From Methylacidiphilales bacterium (GTDB lineage: Bacteria > Verrucomicrobiota > Verrucomicrobiia > Methylacidiphilales > UBA1321): a stretch of 59,378 bases of DNA. Made by a program: the position numbers and the translations under genes. Below, one piece after another: positions 1 to 9,400 of this stretch. Every line of letters begins with the position of its first letter. Position 1 is the first letter of the stretch. The stretch lies in contig JAJSLK010000013.1 of the NCBI GenBank assembly GCA_021272165.1, forward strand, positions 1-59,378. The letters run 5' to 3'. The notes under the pieces were generated by a model. That model was not told where the DNA came from. It was given only the letters and a program-made list of their open reading frames with translations, and ran no database searches.

Positions 1-1
1 T

Positions 2-247
2 GGAAATAAAATTAAGGTTCTTCAAGTTATTCGAGGTTCTGTAGAGGGCCAAGTTACTATCTCTTTTAAGATAAGGGGTGGTTTACATGAGCAGCCTCCT
101 CAAGAGGGCGACACATACATTTTTTTCGCTCACAAGAACACTGAGCCGGGATGGGATAATTACACGGTGCTTAAGCTCCTCCCCGCCACCGACGACAACA
201 TTGCCAAGGTCAAAGCCTTGATCGCCGCCGCGCCTGCGCCCAAATGA
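2..247 (+). CDS. Exported hypothetical protein, 3' end only (paralog of next gene)
   Basis: The frame is open from the window edge to a TGA at 245-247, giving 81 residues of C-terminus. It ends in a block (TYIFF..KN, then TVLKLLPATD, then KVKALIAAAPA) that is nearly the same as the end of the next protein, so the two are tandem duplicates. The stop overlaps the next start as ATGA at 244-247, which suggests translational coupling. The N-terminus is missing, so a signal peptide can only be inferred from the paralog. Function is unknown. Confidence 0.75.
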   Translation, partial: GNKIKVLQVIRGSVEGQVTISFKIRGGLHEQPPQEGDTYIFFAHKNTEPGWDNYTVLKLLPATDDNIAKVKALIAAAPAPK

Positions 248-696
248 GGATAACATTTTCAGTATTGCTGATCGCCCTCGGTGTTGCGCTAGGCGCCATG
301 GGCGCGAAAGCTCAAAGCGAACCGGTACTTACCGGCAGCAGTATAAAAGTAGAAGATGTCGTATTAAAGTCAGATGCTATTTTTAGTGGAACTATTACAC
401 AAGAATTAGGGCCTCCAAATTTGAAAGGTATAGGCGAAAATTATTATGGAGTTCACGTTCACGTAATAAAGATTTATCTTGGCACCGTTGCGCAAGACGT
501 AACGGTTTCAATACTTGTTTTACCTCGTCGGCTAAATGAATGGGCTCCTTTACAAGGGCAAACATATATCTTCTTTGTTAAAAAGAATGCTCAAGCAGCC
601 TCCGACCAGTTTACTGTGCTCAAACTTCTCCCCGCCACCGATGCGAATGTGACCAAAGTGAAGGCATTGATCGCCGCCGCGCCTGCAGGCAAGTAA
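244..696 (+). CDS. Exported hypothetical protein, 150 aa
   Basis: The protein starts with a clear Sec signal peptide (residues 1-23, hydrophobic core followed by AKA-Q) and should be exported. The mature part has a 'SDAIFSGTIT' strand followed by beta-rich sequence. This loosely recalls small OB-fold or NTR-type exported domains, but I do not assign it to a family. Its last 45 or so residues match the preceding truncated gene. The pair looks like a recent tandem duplication read as one transcript, and it is convergent with lepA 18 bases downstream. Codon use is more AT-rich than in the neighbouring housekeeping genes. Confidence 0.75.
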   Translation: MRITFSVLLIALGVALGAMGAKAQSEPVLTGSSIKVEDVVLKSDAIFSGTITQELGPPNLKGIGENYYGVHVHVIKIYLGTVAQDVTVSILVLPRRLNEWAPLQGQTYIFFVKKNAQAASDQFTVLKLLPATDANVTKVKALIAAAPAGK

Positions 697-714
697 GGCC
701 CCCTAGAATTCTGC

Positions 715-2520
715 CTACTTGCTCTCCGACTTCAGCACGGCGATGAACGCCTCCTGCGGAATATCGACGTTGCCGATCTGCTTCATCCGCTTTTTGCCTT
801 CCTTCTGCTTCTCCAGCAGCTTCCTCTTCCGCGTGATGTCGCCGCCGTAACATTTCGCCGTCACGTTCTTGCCGACGGACTTCACGTCCTCGCGCGCGAT
901 GATCTTTCCCCCGATCGCCGCCTGGATCGCGATCTTGAACAGGTGCGGCTGGATGACCTCCTTCAGCTTCGCCGCGATATGCCGTCCCCGCGCCGGCGCC
1001 TTGCTCCGCTCCACGATGCACGAAAAGGCGTCCAGCGGCTCGGCGTTCACCAGCATGTCCATCTTCACCATGTCGGAAACACGATAGGGCGCGTTTTCAT
1101 AGTCCATGCTCCCGTAGCCGCGCGTGATCGATTTGATCCGGTCGTTGAAGTCGACCAGGATTTCGTTCAGCGGCAGGTCGCAATGGAGCATTACCCGCTT
1201 GCCGTCGAGCGACTCCGTGTGCTCGCAGGTACCCCGCTTTTCCATGATGAGCTGCATGATGTCGCCGATGTTCTCATTCGGAATCATGATGAACGCCCGC
1301 ACCATCGGCTCGGCAATCGACTCGATCACCGACGGATCGGGCATCTGCATCGGGTTGTCGATCATCAGTACCTCGCCGTTCGTCCGCTTCACCTCGTACA
1401 CCACGCTCGGGTAGGTCGCGATGATATCCATCTGGTACTCGCGCCGCAGCCGCTCCTGCACGATCTCCATGTGCAGCAGCCCGAGAAAACCGCAGCGGAA
1501 GCCGAACCCCAGCGCCACCGAGCTCTCCGTGGTGTAGGTCAGCGCCGCGTCGTTGAGCTGCAGCTTGCCCATCGCCAGCTTCAACTGCTCGAACTGCGAC
1601 GTATCGATCGGATAAATCCCGCTGTAAACCATCGGCGTGATGCTCTTGAAGCCCGGCAGCGGCTCCGGCGACGGCTTTTGCGCGTTCGTGATCGTCTCGC
1701 CGATCTTCACCTCCGCCGTCGTCTTGATGTTCGCGACGAGATAACCCACCTGCCCCGCCTCGAGCGAGCCGGTCCGGATCTGCTTCGGCGTGAAAATGCC
1801 GACCTCCTTCACCTCGTACTTGTTGTTCGAGCCCATCAGCAAAATCGGCGAGCCCGGCTTCAGCTCGCCCGAAAACATCCGTACATACGTCACCACGCCC
1901 CGGTAGGTGTCGAAAAGCGAATCAAACACCAGCGCCCGCGTGTAATCGTCCTCGAATGGCTTGGGCGACGGAATCCGCTCGATGATCGCCTCCAGGATCT
2001 CCTCGATCCCGATCCCGTTCTTCGCGCTCGCCAGGATCGCCTCCTCGGCCGGGATCGACAGCACGTCCTCCAACTGCCGCTTGCACGTCTCGATGTCCGC
2101 GTTCGGCAGGTCGATCTTGTTGATCACCGGAATCAGCTTCAGGTTCTGCTTGTTCGCCAGGTGCACGTTCGCCACCGTCTGCGCTTCGACTCCCTGCGCC
2201 GCGTCGATGATCAGCAGCGCCCCCTCGCAGGCCGAAAGGCTGCGCGACACCTCGTATGAAAAATCGACATGTCCGGGCGTATCAATCAGGTTCAGCCGGT
2301 ACGTCGTCCCGTTCTTCGCCTCGTACAACATCGCCACCGGATGCGCCTTGATCGTGATTCCCCGCTCCCGTTCCAGGTCCATCGAATCGAGATGCTGCTC
2401 CGTCAGCACCCGGTCGCTCACCGTCGCCGTCGCCTGCAGCAGCCGGTCCGAGAGCGTCGTCTTTCCGTGGTCGACGTGCGCGATGATGCAAAAATTACGG
2501 GTCAGTTTCTGGTCCAGCAT
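715..2520 (-). CDS. lepA: Elongation factor 4 (LepA)
   Basis: This is a 601-residue translational GTPase of the usual LepA length. G1 is AHVDHGKTT at residues 14-22, G3 is DTPGH at 80-84 and G4 is NKID at 134-137. EF-G-like domains II, III and V follow, then the LepA-specific C-terminal domain with its basic end (GGDITRKRKLLEKQKEGKKR). LepA binds the ribosome and is thought to back-translocate or remodel stalled elongation complexes. The ATG at 2520 places G1 at the usual distance from the N-terminus. It is monocistronic as far as can be seen and is convergent with the exported protein gene to its left. Confidence 0.98.
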   Translation of the reverse strand: MLDQKLTRNFCIIAHVDHGKTTLSDRLLQATATVSDRVLTEQHLDSMDLERERGITIKAHPVAMLYEAKNGTTYRLNLIDTPGHVDFSYEVSRSLSACEGALLIIDAAQGVEAQTVANVHLANKQNLKLIPVINKIDLPNADIETCKRQLEDVLSIPAEEAILASAKNGIGIEEILEAIIERIPSPKPFEDDYTRALVFDSLFDTYRGVVTYVRMFSGELKPGSPILLMGSNNKYEVKEVGIFTPKQIRTGSLEAGQVGYLVANIKTTAEVKIGETITNAQKPSPEPLPGFKSITPMVYSGIYPIDTSQFEQLKLAMGKLQLNDAALTYTTESSVALGFGFRCGFLGLLHMEIVQERLRREYQMDIIATYPSVVYEVKRTNGEVLMIDNPMQMPDPSVIESIAEPMVRAFIMIPNENIGDIMQLIMEKRGTCEHTESLDGKRVMLHCDLPLNEILVDFNDRIKSITRGYGSMDYENAPYRVSDMVKMDMLVNAEPLDAFSCIVERSKAPARGRHIAAKLKEVIQPHLFKIAIQAAIGGKIIAREDVKSVGKNVTAKCYGGDITRKRKLLEKQKEGKKRMKQIGNVDIPQEAFIAVLKSESK

Positions 2521-2620
2521 GGGAACGGATAGTGTAGCTCAACCGCCTGACAAGGAAAGCGCAAGAATTGCTTTCTTCCGGCATGCCGGTTGCTCAAAGG
2601 AGAAGCCAAAACCACCCACC

Positions 2621-2911
2621 ATGCTCTCCCTGGAAAAAGAACATCCCGCCTACGCCAAATCGTGCCGCAACCTCCGCATGGGCCGCTCGGCCTACTCGCT
2701 CATCGCGGAAATCCCGTTCGATCTCCACCGCTACCGCGACGGCTGGCATGTCTACTGGAAGAATCCGCCCGACGGCCAGATCGGCCGCCATCTCCGCACC
2801 CGCATCGAACTCAACGCCTTCCTCACCGGCAATTGGCGCGTCGGCTCCATCCTCGAATCGCCCGTGACCCATATCCGGTTCCGCCGCGCCACGCCGAAGA
2901 AAAGATCTTAA
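2621..2911 (+). CDS. Conserved hypothetical protein, 96 aa
   Basis: The start is an ATG at 2621 preceded by an AAAGGAGAAG ribosome-binding sequence at 2597-2606. The frame is open upstream into antisense lepA, but only this start has a good binding site. The product is small, basic and soluble, rich in aromatic and arginine residues (YRDGWHVYWKNPPDGQIGRHLRTR). There is no signal peptide or membrane segment. I do not recognise a family. It ends two bases before the stop of rpe on the other strand. Confidence 0.6.
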   Translation: MLSLEKEHPAYAKSCRNLRMGRSAYSLIAEIPFDLHRYRDGWHVYWKNPPDGQIGRHLRTRIELNAFLTGNWRVGSILESPVTHIRFRRATPKKRS

Positions 2912-2912
2912 G

Positions 2913-3590
2913 TCATCCCCCCGCCCCCACCTCATTCGCCCGGGCACGGAGCAGGCGGGAAACTTCGCCCGCATCCTTGTTCGCGAAAAGCTGCCGCCCC
3001 ACCACCACCTGGTTTGCCCCCGCCGTCACGCACGGCCCCACCGTCTCGTCCGTCACCCCCCCATCGATGGAAATATCGAAATGAAGATGCTGCTTGTCGC
3101 GAAACGCCCGCGCCAGCCGCACCTTCTCCAGCACCTCGATAATGAACGGCTGCCCCATAAAACCCGGATTCACCGACATGCAAAGAAGCTGGTCCGCGTT
3201 CTTCAGCAACGGGTAGGCATTTTCCACCAGCGTCATCGGGTTGATCGCCAGAGAACAGCGGCACCCCATCTCCTGCACCAGCGCAATCGTTCGCTTCGGA
3301 TCGTGATACGCCTCCAGGTGCACGATCAACATGTCCGCGCCCGCCTCGATAAAGGCCCGCGCATAACGGTCCGGCTGCTGAATCATCAGGTGCACCTCGA
3401 TCGGCAGCCGGGTCACCCGCCGCGCCACCTGCACTACCTCCGGCCCCAGCGCAAAATAGGGAACGAAATGACCATCCATCACGTCGATGTGAATGGCATC
3501 GACCTGCGCCTTCTCCATTCGCTTCACCTCCTGCTCGATGTTCCCGAGATCGGCGGCCAAAAGGTTCGCGGCGAGGCGGACGGTTCTCAT
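2913..3590 (-). CDS. rpe: Ribulose-phosphate 3-epimerase
   Basis: This 225-residue TIM-barrel enzyme interconverts D-ribulose 5-phosphate and D-xylulose 5-phosphate in the pentose phosphate pathway. The metal and catalytic residues are in place: H34 and D36 in HIDVMDGHFVP, H67 in EVHLM, the MSVNPGF loop, and the aspartate of ISIDGGV near residue 177. A glycine-rich phosphate-binding region (NQVVVGRQLF) follows. The length is normal. It lies seven bases downstream of the glyoxalase gene on the same strand, so the two are probably co-transcribed. Confidence 0.97.
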   Translation of the reverse strand: MRTVRLAANLLAADLGNIEQEVKRMEKAQVDAIHIDVMDGHFVPYFALGPEVVQVARRVTRLPIEVHLMIQQPDRYARAFIEAGADMLIVHLEAYHDPKRTIALVQEMGCRCSLAINPMTLVENAYPLLKNADQLLCMSVNPGFMGQPFIIEVLEKVRLARAFRDKQHLHFDISIDGGVTDETVGPCVTAGANQVVVGRQLFANKDAGEVSRLLRARANEVGAGG

Positions 3591-3597
3591 GCGAAAA

Positions 3598-3978
3598 TCA
3601 TTTCTTCTTTTCGATCAGTTCAAACTCATAGCCTTCCGGGCCGTCAATGAAAGCGATTTTACTGCCCGAGCTCGTCACCGTCGGCCCGTCGCTCAGGGGA
3701 TAGCCCTTCGCCGCCGCCGCCTTGGCGAAGCCCTCTAGGTCCTCCACCTCGAAAGCGATATGCGTCAGGTCCGGCTGCACCACCACCGGCCCGCTCGCCG
3801 GATAATGGCAGAGCTCAATGGTCTCCTCGCTTCCCGGCGCCTTGAAAAAGGCCAGCGTCGAGCCCCGCGGCGACGTGTGCCGCGAAATCTCCTTCAGCCC
3901 CAGGATCTCCCGGTAAAACGTGGCGGTCTTTTCCAGATCGTTCACCCGGTAACGGGTATGCAGCAGGCGTGTAATCAT
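3598..3978 (-). CDS. gloA: Glyoxalase I-like protein (lactoylglutathione lyase family)
   Basis: This 126-residue VOC-superfamily protein has the metal ligands expected of glyoxalase I: H7 in LLHTRYRV, E55 in TIELCH, H73 in LTHIAFEV and a C-terminal glutamate in YEFELIE (118-120). The family isomerises the hemithioacetal of methylglyoxal and a thiol, which removes toxic methylglyoxal. The pairing with rpe fits a central-carbon context. The exact thiol cofactor cannot be read from sequence, and a methylmalonyl-CoA epimerase-like role is less likely given the length and motifs. Confidence 0.88.
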   Translation of the reverse strand: MITRLLHTRYRVNDLEKTATFYREILGLKEISRHTSPRGSTLAFFKAPGSEETIELCHYPASGPVVVQPDLTHIAFEVEDLEGFAKAAAAKGYPLSDGPTVTSSGSKIAFIDGPEGYEFELIEKKK

Positions 3979-4024
3979 GCATAAAAGTCCTGTGTTGTGG
4001 GAATGCTGTCAACCTCCGCTTGCT

Positions 4025-4223
4025 GTCATCCTGAGCAAGCCGGGCCTGTCCCGGCGCTGTCGAAGGATCTCTAATTTCTTCTCATCCCGAAAATTCACGT
4101 GGAAACGCGATTGCCCGTGCAACTACCTCGCCCTTTCGCGCTCTCCGTATCCCCCGTGCGAAACATCGTCTTCATTCCCCCTTCTTTGTTTTCTCTGCGT
4201 TCTCTGTGGCTAAGTGCCTTCCC
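4025..4223 (+). repeat. Composite intergenic repeat, modules A-C-D
   Basis: Module A (4025-4070) begins GTCATCCTGAGC and ends GAAGGATCT. A partial module C (4101-4130) begins GGAAACGCGATTGCCCGTGC. Module D (4178-4223) contains TTTTCTCTGCGTTCTCTG and then GGCTAA. The same modules recur at 6242, 9688, 19481, 40983, 52411 and 58363 on this strand. They resemble short palindromic dispersed repeats seen in many bacterial genomes. Confidence 0.8.
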
Positions 4224-4265
4224 ACCCCTCTCGACAAACCCCCGGCTCTGCGATTAGTTTCTCCC

Positions 4266-5336
4266 ATGCGCCCGGAATCTCTCGACTTCCTCACCCGCCT
4301 CCTCAACACCCCCACTCCCTCCGGCGAGGAACACCGCGGCCAGCGCGTCTGGCTCGACTACGTCAAACCCTTCGCCCACGGCGTCGAAACCGACACCTAC
4401 GGCAACGCCATCGCCACCCTCAACCCCAAGGGCTCGCCCAAAATCATGGTCGAGGGGCACGCCGACGAAATCGCCTTCCAGATCCAATACATCGACGACG
4501 ACGGCTTCATCTACTTCAGCGGCGTCGGTGGCCACGATCCCGCCCTCGCCCGCGGCCAGCGCGTCCACATCCACGGCCGCAACGGCCCCGTCCTCGGCGT
4601 CATCGGCGCGCTCGCCATCCACATGCAGGACCGCGGCAAAAAAGCCGAAATCCCGGAACTCCACGAACTCTTCATCGACATCGGCGCGCCCAGCCGCAAG
4701 GAAGCCGGGGAACGGGTCGCCGTCGGCGATCTCATCACCTACATCGTCGGCTGGCAGCAGCTCAACGGCGACATCTATATCGCCCGCGCCTGCGACAACC
4801 GCATCGGCACCTTTGTCGCCGCCGAAACCCTCCGCCTCTGCGCCAAGGCCGGCAAAAAACTCAAGGCCAGCGTCGTCGCCGCCTCCGCCGTCGGCGAGGA
4901 AAACGGCCTCTACGGCGCTCACATGATCGGCTACTCCGTCCGCCCCGACGCCGCCCTCGTCGTCGACGTCGGCCAGGCCACCGACATCCCCGTCGCCAAC
5001 CGGAAACGTTTCGGCGACACCAGACTTGGCCAGGGCCCCATCCTCAGCCGCGGCAGCGTCAACCATCCCGTTCTCATCAAGCGGCTCGAGGATGTCGCGC
5101 GCAAAAACAAAATCGCCTTTCAGCGCGGCATCGATCCCCGCTACTCCGGCACCGACGCCGACGCCATCTTCCTCCAGCGCGGCGGCATCGCCACCGCCGC
5201 CATCGGCGTGCCCAACCGCTACATGCACACCCCCGTCGAAGCCGTCCACCTCCAGGACCTCGAAAACCTCGCCGAATGGCTCACCGCCTTCATCCTCGAC
5301 CTCCGCCCCGGCGAAACCTTCAAGGTGAAGATTTAG
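4266..5336 (+). CDS. M42 family metallo-aminopeptidase
   Basis: This 356-residue protein carries the full M42 (glutamyl aminopeptidase, tetrahedral aminopeptidase) active-site set: H65 and D67 in EGHADEIAF, the bridging D177 in ACDNRIG, catalytic E211 and E212 in GEENG, D234 in VDVG and H321 in RYMHTPVEAVH. These enzymes form large cytoplasmic shells that degrade peptides from the N-terminus. The frame is open upstream to 4206, but that part lies inside repeat module D, so the ATG at 4266 is the sensible start. The stop codon abuts repeat module B at 5337. No partner gene is evident. Confidence 0.93.
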   Translation: MRPESLDFLTRLLNTPTPSGEEHRGQRVWLDYVKPFAHGVETDTYGNAIATLNPKGSPKIMVEGHADEIAFQIQYIDDDGFIYFSGVGGHDPALARGQRVHIHGRNGPVLGVIGALAIHMQDRGKKAEIPELHELFIDIGAPSRKEAGERVAVGDLITYIVGWQQLNGDIYIARACDNRIGTFVAAETLRLCAKAGKKLKASVVAASAVGEENGLYGAHMIGYSVRPDAALVVDVGQATDIPVANRKRFGDTRLGQGPILSRGSVNHPVLIKRLEDVARKNKIAFQRGIDPRYSGTDADAIFLQRGGIATAAIGVPNRYMHTPVEAVHLQDLENLAEWLTAFILDLRPGETFKVKI

Positions 5337-5364
5337 GGTAGCCGCTCATATCCCATCGGCGGAT
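5337..5364 (+). repeat. Module B-like hairpin repeat
   Basis: This short element begins GGTAGCC and ends TCCCATCGGCGGAT, directly after the aminopeptidase stop codon. The tail is identical to part of the repeat at 52451-52474. It belongs to the same GGTAGCC family as the elements at 19481, 52411 and 58363. Confidence 0.6.
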
Positions 5365-5383
5365 CGCCTTTGGAGCATGATGG

Positions 5384-5971
5384 CTAAGCCGCTGCCTCAG
5401 GATAGAATTGATGGACCCGCTCAATCTGCGCCAGGTAAAGCTCGTCAAAATAACAGTCCAGCCGCTCATTCACGCCCCGGCACCGGGAAACCACCTGCGC
5501 CAGCCATGTCATGTAACCATGCATTCGACCCAGGGACCAATCTTTCGCCGGTTCCTGAGCCAGCTCCTGTAACCGGCAGATTTTCTCCGCCACCACGATC
5601 TGCTTCGCCTTCGGCGACAGCATATGCGCGTGATCCAGGAGTGCCTGCAGCCGTTCCGGCTGGGATAAACGCTTGTTCTCCGACAATTCCTGCACGAGCA
5701 CACGTACTTCCGGCCCGAAATAATGATCGAACTCGCGCTTAAGCTCCTGGCTGCCATCGTAGACTTCGTGAAGGATTGCGGCGGTCAGCATCGTCGCATC
5801 ATTAATCTGCCCCACCCGCGAAAGAATCTCCGTCACCAGGATTCTTCGATTGATGTATCCCCCATTGTCCGGTTGCCCATGGAGTTCGCGCAGGTGCTTC
5901 TCCACAGTGAATTGCAGTGCTGCCAGAATGACCGCCGTGTCCCCGCTTTGAATGGAAGGTGGATTATTCAT
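5384..5971 (-). CDS. MESH1-like HD-domain protein with degenerate metal site
   Basis: The 195-residue protein aligns along its length, by eye, with MESH1 and the SpoT hydrolase domain, which remove pyrophosphate from (p)ppGpp using one metal. Shared blocks include the segment at residues 38-50, AAILHE (65-69), FGPEVRVLVQELSENK (85-100) and the region around residue 130. The metal ligands have changed. R42 replaces the first His, HD has become H68-E69, and E129 replaces the last Asp. The acidic pair expected after HD is D72-G73. The fold is therefore probably kept while the (p)ppGpp hydrolase activity is doubtful. No synthetase domain is present. Its neighbours give no functional hint. Confidence 0.75.
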   Translation of the reverse strand: MNNPPSIQSGDTAVILAALQFTVEKHLRELHGQPDNGGYINRRILVTEILSRVGQINDATMLTAAILHEVYDGSQELKREFDHYFGPEVRVLVQELSENKRLSQPERLQALLDHAHMLSPKAKQIVVAEKICRLQELAQEPAKDWSLGRMHGYMTWLAQVVSRCRGVNERLDCYFDELYLAQIERVHQFYPEAAA

Positions 5972-6425
5972 GATCTTGGGAGAGAATATTTTTCTCCTCT
6001 CGATAGGCCTTGCAAGCCGGATGCCAGGGCGGAAATTTTTTACTTCTAGCTAATAACAAGCGTCTTACGCTAACTTAAGGTCTTAAGTTGCCATGCAATT
6101 TGCCCACAAATATTACCTCTCGATGCAGATTGGTTTCAAACTGCGAGAGCGCCATAAAGAATTAAAAATTGGGCCTCCATTTCCCATTCAGGCCTCTTCT
6201 TCTTTCATTCCCAATTTCCCTCAGCTCGCGCAAAAACTTCCGTCATCCTGAGCAGAGGCGAGCCAACGATCTGATTTTGCTTTTAGATTCTCCGAGCCGA
6301 AGTCGAAGGACGTAGCTCTCTTTCCACATAATTTGGAAAACCGCCTCCATATCCCCTCGTTCCCAAACTTTCCCTTCTTTGCTTTCTCTGCGTTCCTTCG
6401 CGGCTAACTGCCTTCCCAAACTCCG
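5972..6425. other. Gene-free interval with repeats
   Basis: These 454 bases hold no convincing gene. The first 200 bases are AT-rich and probably carry the promoter of the minus-strand HD gene. The rest contains repeat modules A (6242-6273), C (6354-6370) and D (6372-6420), which run up to the stop of the polyphosphate kinase gene. Confidence 0.6.
6242..6420 (+). repeat. Composite intergenic repeat, modules A-C-D
   Basis: Module A (6242-6273) begins GTCATCCTGAGC. Module C is reduced to CCCTCGTTCCCAAACTT at 6354-6370. Module D (6372-6420) contains GCTTTCTCTGCGTTCC and GGCTAACTGCCTTCCCA, closely matching 4190-4220. Order and strand are the same as at 4025-4223. Confidence 0.8.
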
Positions 6426-9400
6426 TCACTCCTCCGCCTTCTCTCCTGATGGCGTGGGCATCGGCTTCGTCTCCACCCGAAGCGAGGCCGCCTGCCGCGC
6501 GAGGTTCCGGAACGTAAGCTGCGCCTGGGCCGGTTCCTTGCCGGGCGGGCAGACCGCGCGCGTGTAAGTGCCATCGGAATTCAGAACCCGCGCCTTCACG
6601 CAATCGCTCAAATAGGCCGGAAGGATTTCCTCGATTACCCGCTTGCGCAGCCCCGGGTCGCGCACCGGGAAAACAACTTCAACGCGCCGGAAAAGATTAC
6701 GCGGCATCCAGTCGGCGCTGCCCAAATAAACCTTCGGCTTCCCGCCGTTGCCAAAATAGAAAATCCGGCTGTGCTCCAGGAACCGTCCCACGATGCTGAT
6801 CACCCGGATGTTGTCGCTCACCCCCGGCATACCCGGCCGCAGGCAGCAAATGCCGCGCACGATCAGGTCGATCTTCACCCCCGCCTGTGACGCCTCGTAA
6901 AGCGCCGCGATCAGGCTCTCCTCCACCAGCGAGTTGAGCTTCACGATGATCCGCCCCTCCTTCCCCTCCCGCGCCAGATCGCGCTCATGTTGGATCAGTT
7001 TCAGGAACGAATCGTGCAACTGGAACGGCGCCACCAGCAGATGCTTAACGCCTTTGAACTCCGAAAGGCCGGTCAGCGTGTTGAACAGCATCGCCACCTC
7101 CTCGCCCAGCTCCTGGTTCGTCGTCAGCAGGCTCAGGTCGGTGTAGAACCGCGCCGTGCTTGGGTGATAGTTTCCCGTCCCGAGGTGCAGGTAATGCCGC
7201 AGCCGGTCATCATCGCGACGCACGATCATCAGCACCTTGCAATGGGTCTTCAGCCCCACCAGCCCGTAGACGACATGAACACCCGCCTCTTCCAGTTGCC
7301 GCGCCCAGAGAATATTGTTCGCCTCGTCGAACCGCGCCCGCAATTCCACCAGCACGGTCACCTGCTTGCCGTGCTCGGCTGCCCGCACCAGCGAACGCAC
7401 AATCGGCGAATCGCCGCTGGTCCGGTAAAGCGTCATCTTGATCGCCAGCACCGCCGGGTCCGACGCCGCATGCTCCAGGAACTCCACCACGCTGGCAAAA
7501 CTCTCGTAGGGATGATGCAGCATCACGTCCTGGTGCCGCACGATCTCGAACAGATCGCTCCCCGGCGGCAATACATGCGACGTGACCGGAACGAACGGCT
7601 TGTCCCGCAGGGACGCCAGCGCGTCAATCGACGTCAGCGGCATCAAATGGAGAAAATTCAGCGGCCCGTTGATCAGGTAAACGTCGTCCTCCGTCAGCCG
7701 GAAAATATCAAGCAGCACCCGCCGCATCTCCGGCGGGCACCCGTGCTCAATCTCCAGCCGCACCGCGTTCCCGCGCGCCCGCTTGCGCAGCTCGTCCTCG
7801 ATCGTCCGCAGCAGGTTCTCCGCTTCCTCCTCGTCGATATAAAGGTCGCTGTTGCGCGTGATTCGGAACCCGTAAACCTCATCAACCTCCAGCCCCGGGA
7901 ACAAGTCGTGAATATGGTTCTGGATCAAATTCTGGATCAGGATGTAATGCCACTCATGGGTCGACGCCCGCGGAATCCGCACCAGCCGCGGCAGCACGCG
8001 CGGAATCGCCACCACCGCATGCAGCACCTCCGTCGGATGCTCCGGCCGCTTCAGGCTCAAGAACAGATTGTGGCTCTTGTTCTGCAATTGCGGAAACGGA
8101 TGACTCGCATCGACCGCCAGCGGGGTCAGCACCGGGAAAACCTCCTCGCGGAAATAATGCGACGCCCACGCCACGTCCTCTTTGTTCAGATTCCTGAAAT
8201 CATGCAGATACACCCCGTGCTCGCCCAGCGCCGGCAGCAGGTCGTTGTGCCAAAGCTTGTACTGATCCTCCGTCATCTTCAGCACATCCTTTCGGATCGC
8301 GTCGAAGGTCTGCCGCGCGCTCATCCCGTCCGGCCCCGCATCGTCCGACTCGTGCTCGATCTGCTGCTTGAGCCCCGCCACCCGCACCTCGAAAAACTCG
8401 TCCAGGTTCGACGTCACAATGCCCAGGAACCGCACCCGCTCCAGCAGCGGCTGGCTCGGGTCCTGCGCCTCCTCCAGCACGCGGCGATTGAACGCCAGCC
8501 AGCTCAGCTCGCGGTTGATATAGAGCCGTGGATCGGACAACTCGGTAATCTCGCGCTTCGTCATGGGAGACGGGGAGGATACCTTCTCTCGGGGTGATCG
8601 GGCAACGCGCGAATTGTAACGACCTCGCGTCGTGTGCCCCAGCCGCGCCACCTCCCGCTTCAGGAACTCGTAGCCCCGCACCAACCCCGGTCCCGCCTGC
8701 AAAATGTCCCCGGACGGAATCTCGAACAACCGCCCGTTCCGCACCGCCGGCACCGCGTCCCAACCCCGCCGCGACGTGATCTCCTCCTTCTGCACCGGCT
8801 TGCCGCACCACGACGCAAAAATAATCTCCGGCGCCCGCACCAGCACCTCCTCCGGCGCCACCACCCGCGCCGACGCCTTCTTCTCCTGCCGCAACTCCTC
8901 AAAAACATCGGCCCCCCCCGCGCGCTCGATCAACTCCGACACCCACCCGATCCCCGTAATCAGCGGCTCCGGCCACTCCTCGAAATAAACCTTCGGCCGC
9001 GACCCGTTCGCCGCCACCGGCCGCAACGCATCCTCCATCTCCGCCACGATCTCCTCCGCCCGCGCCGCCCGCCGCACCAGCCGCCCCAGGTTCCGAACTG
9101 CCTCGTAAATCTCCTCCAGGCTCCGAGAATTCATCGCCCATACCGTCACCCCCGCCTTGATCAGCTCCGCCGCTAATTGGTGCTGCACATCCGTCGACGT
9201 AATCACCAGGTCCGGATTCAGCTTCAGGATCGACTCGATGTTCCCCGAGCTGAACCCACTCACCCGCGGCTTTTTCTCCACTCCCGTCGGTGGCGTATAG
9301 AACGTCGTCACTCCCACCACCTGCGGCCATACTCCCAGCCGGTACAGGATATCCGCGCCATCGGCGCCGAGCGCGACCAGCCGTTGGGAAGAGCGGGAAC

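Noticed and set aside
943-2259. A 438-codon plus-strand open frame opposite lepA
   Set aside because: The translation is Arg/His/Leu-rich low complexity, and lepA is unambiguous on the minus strand.
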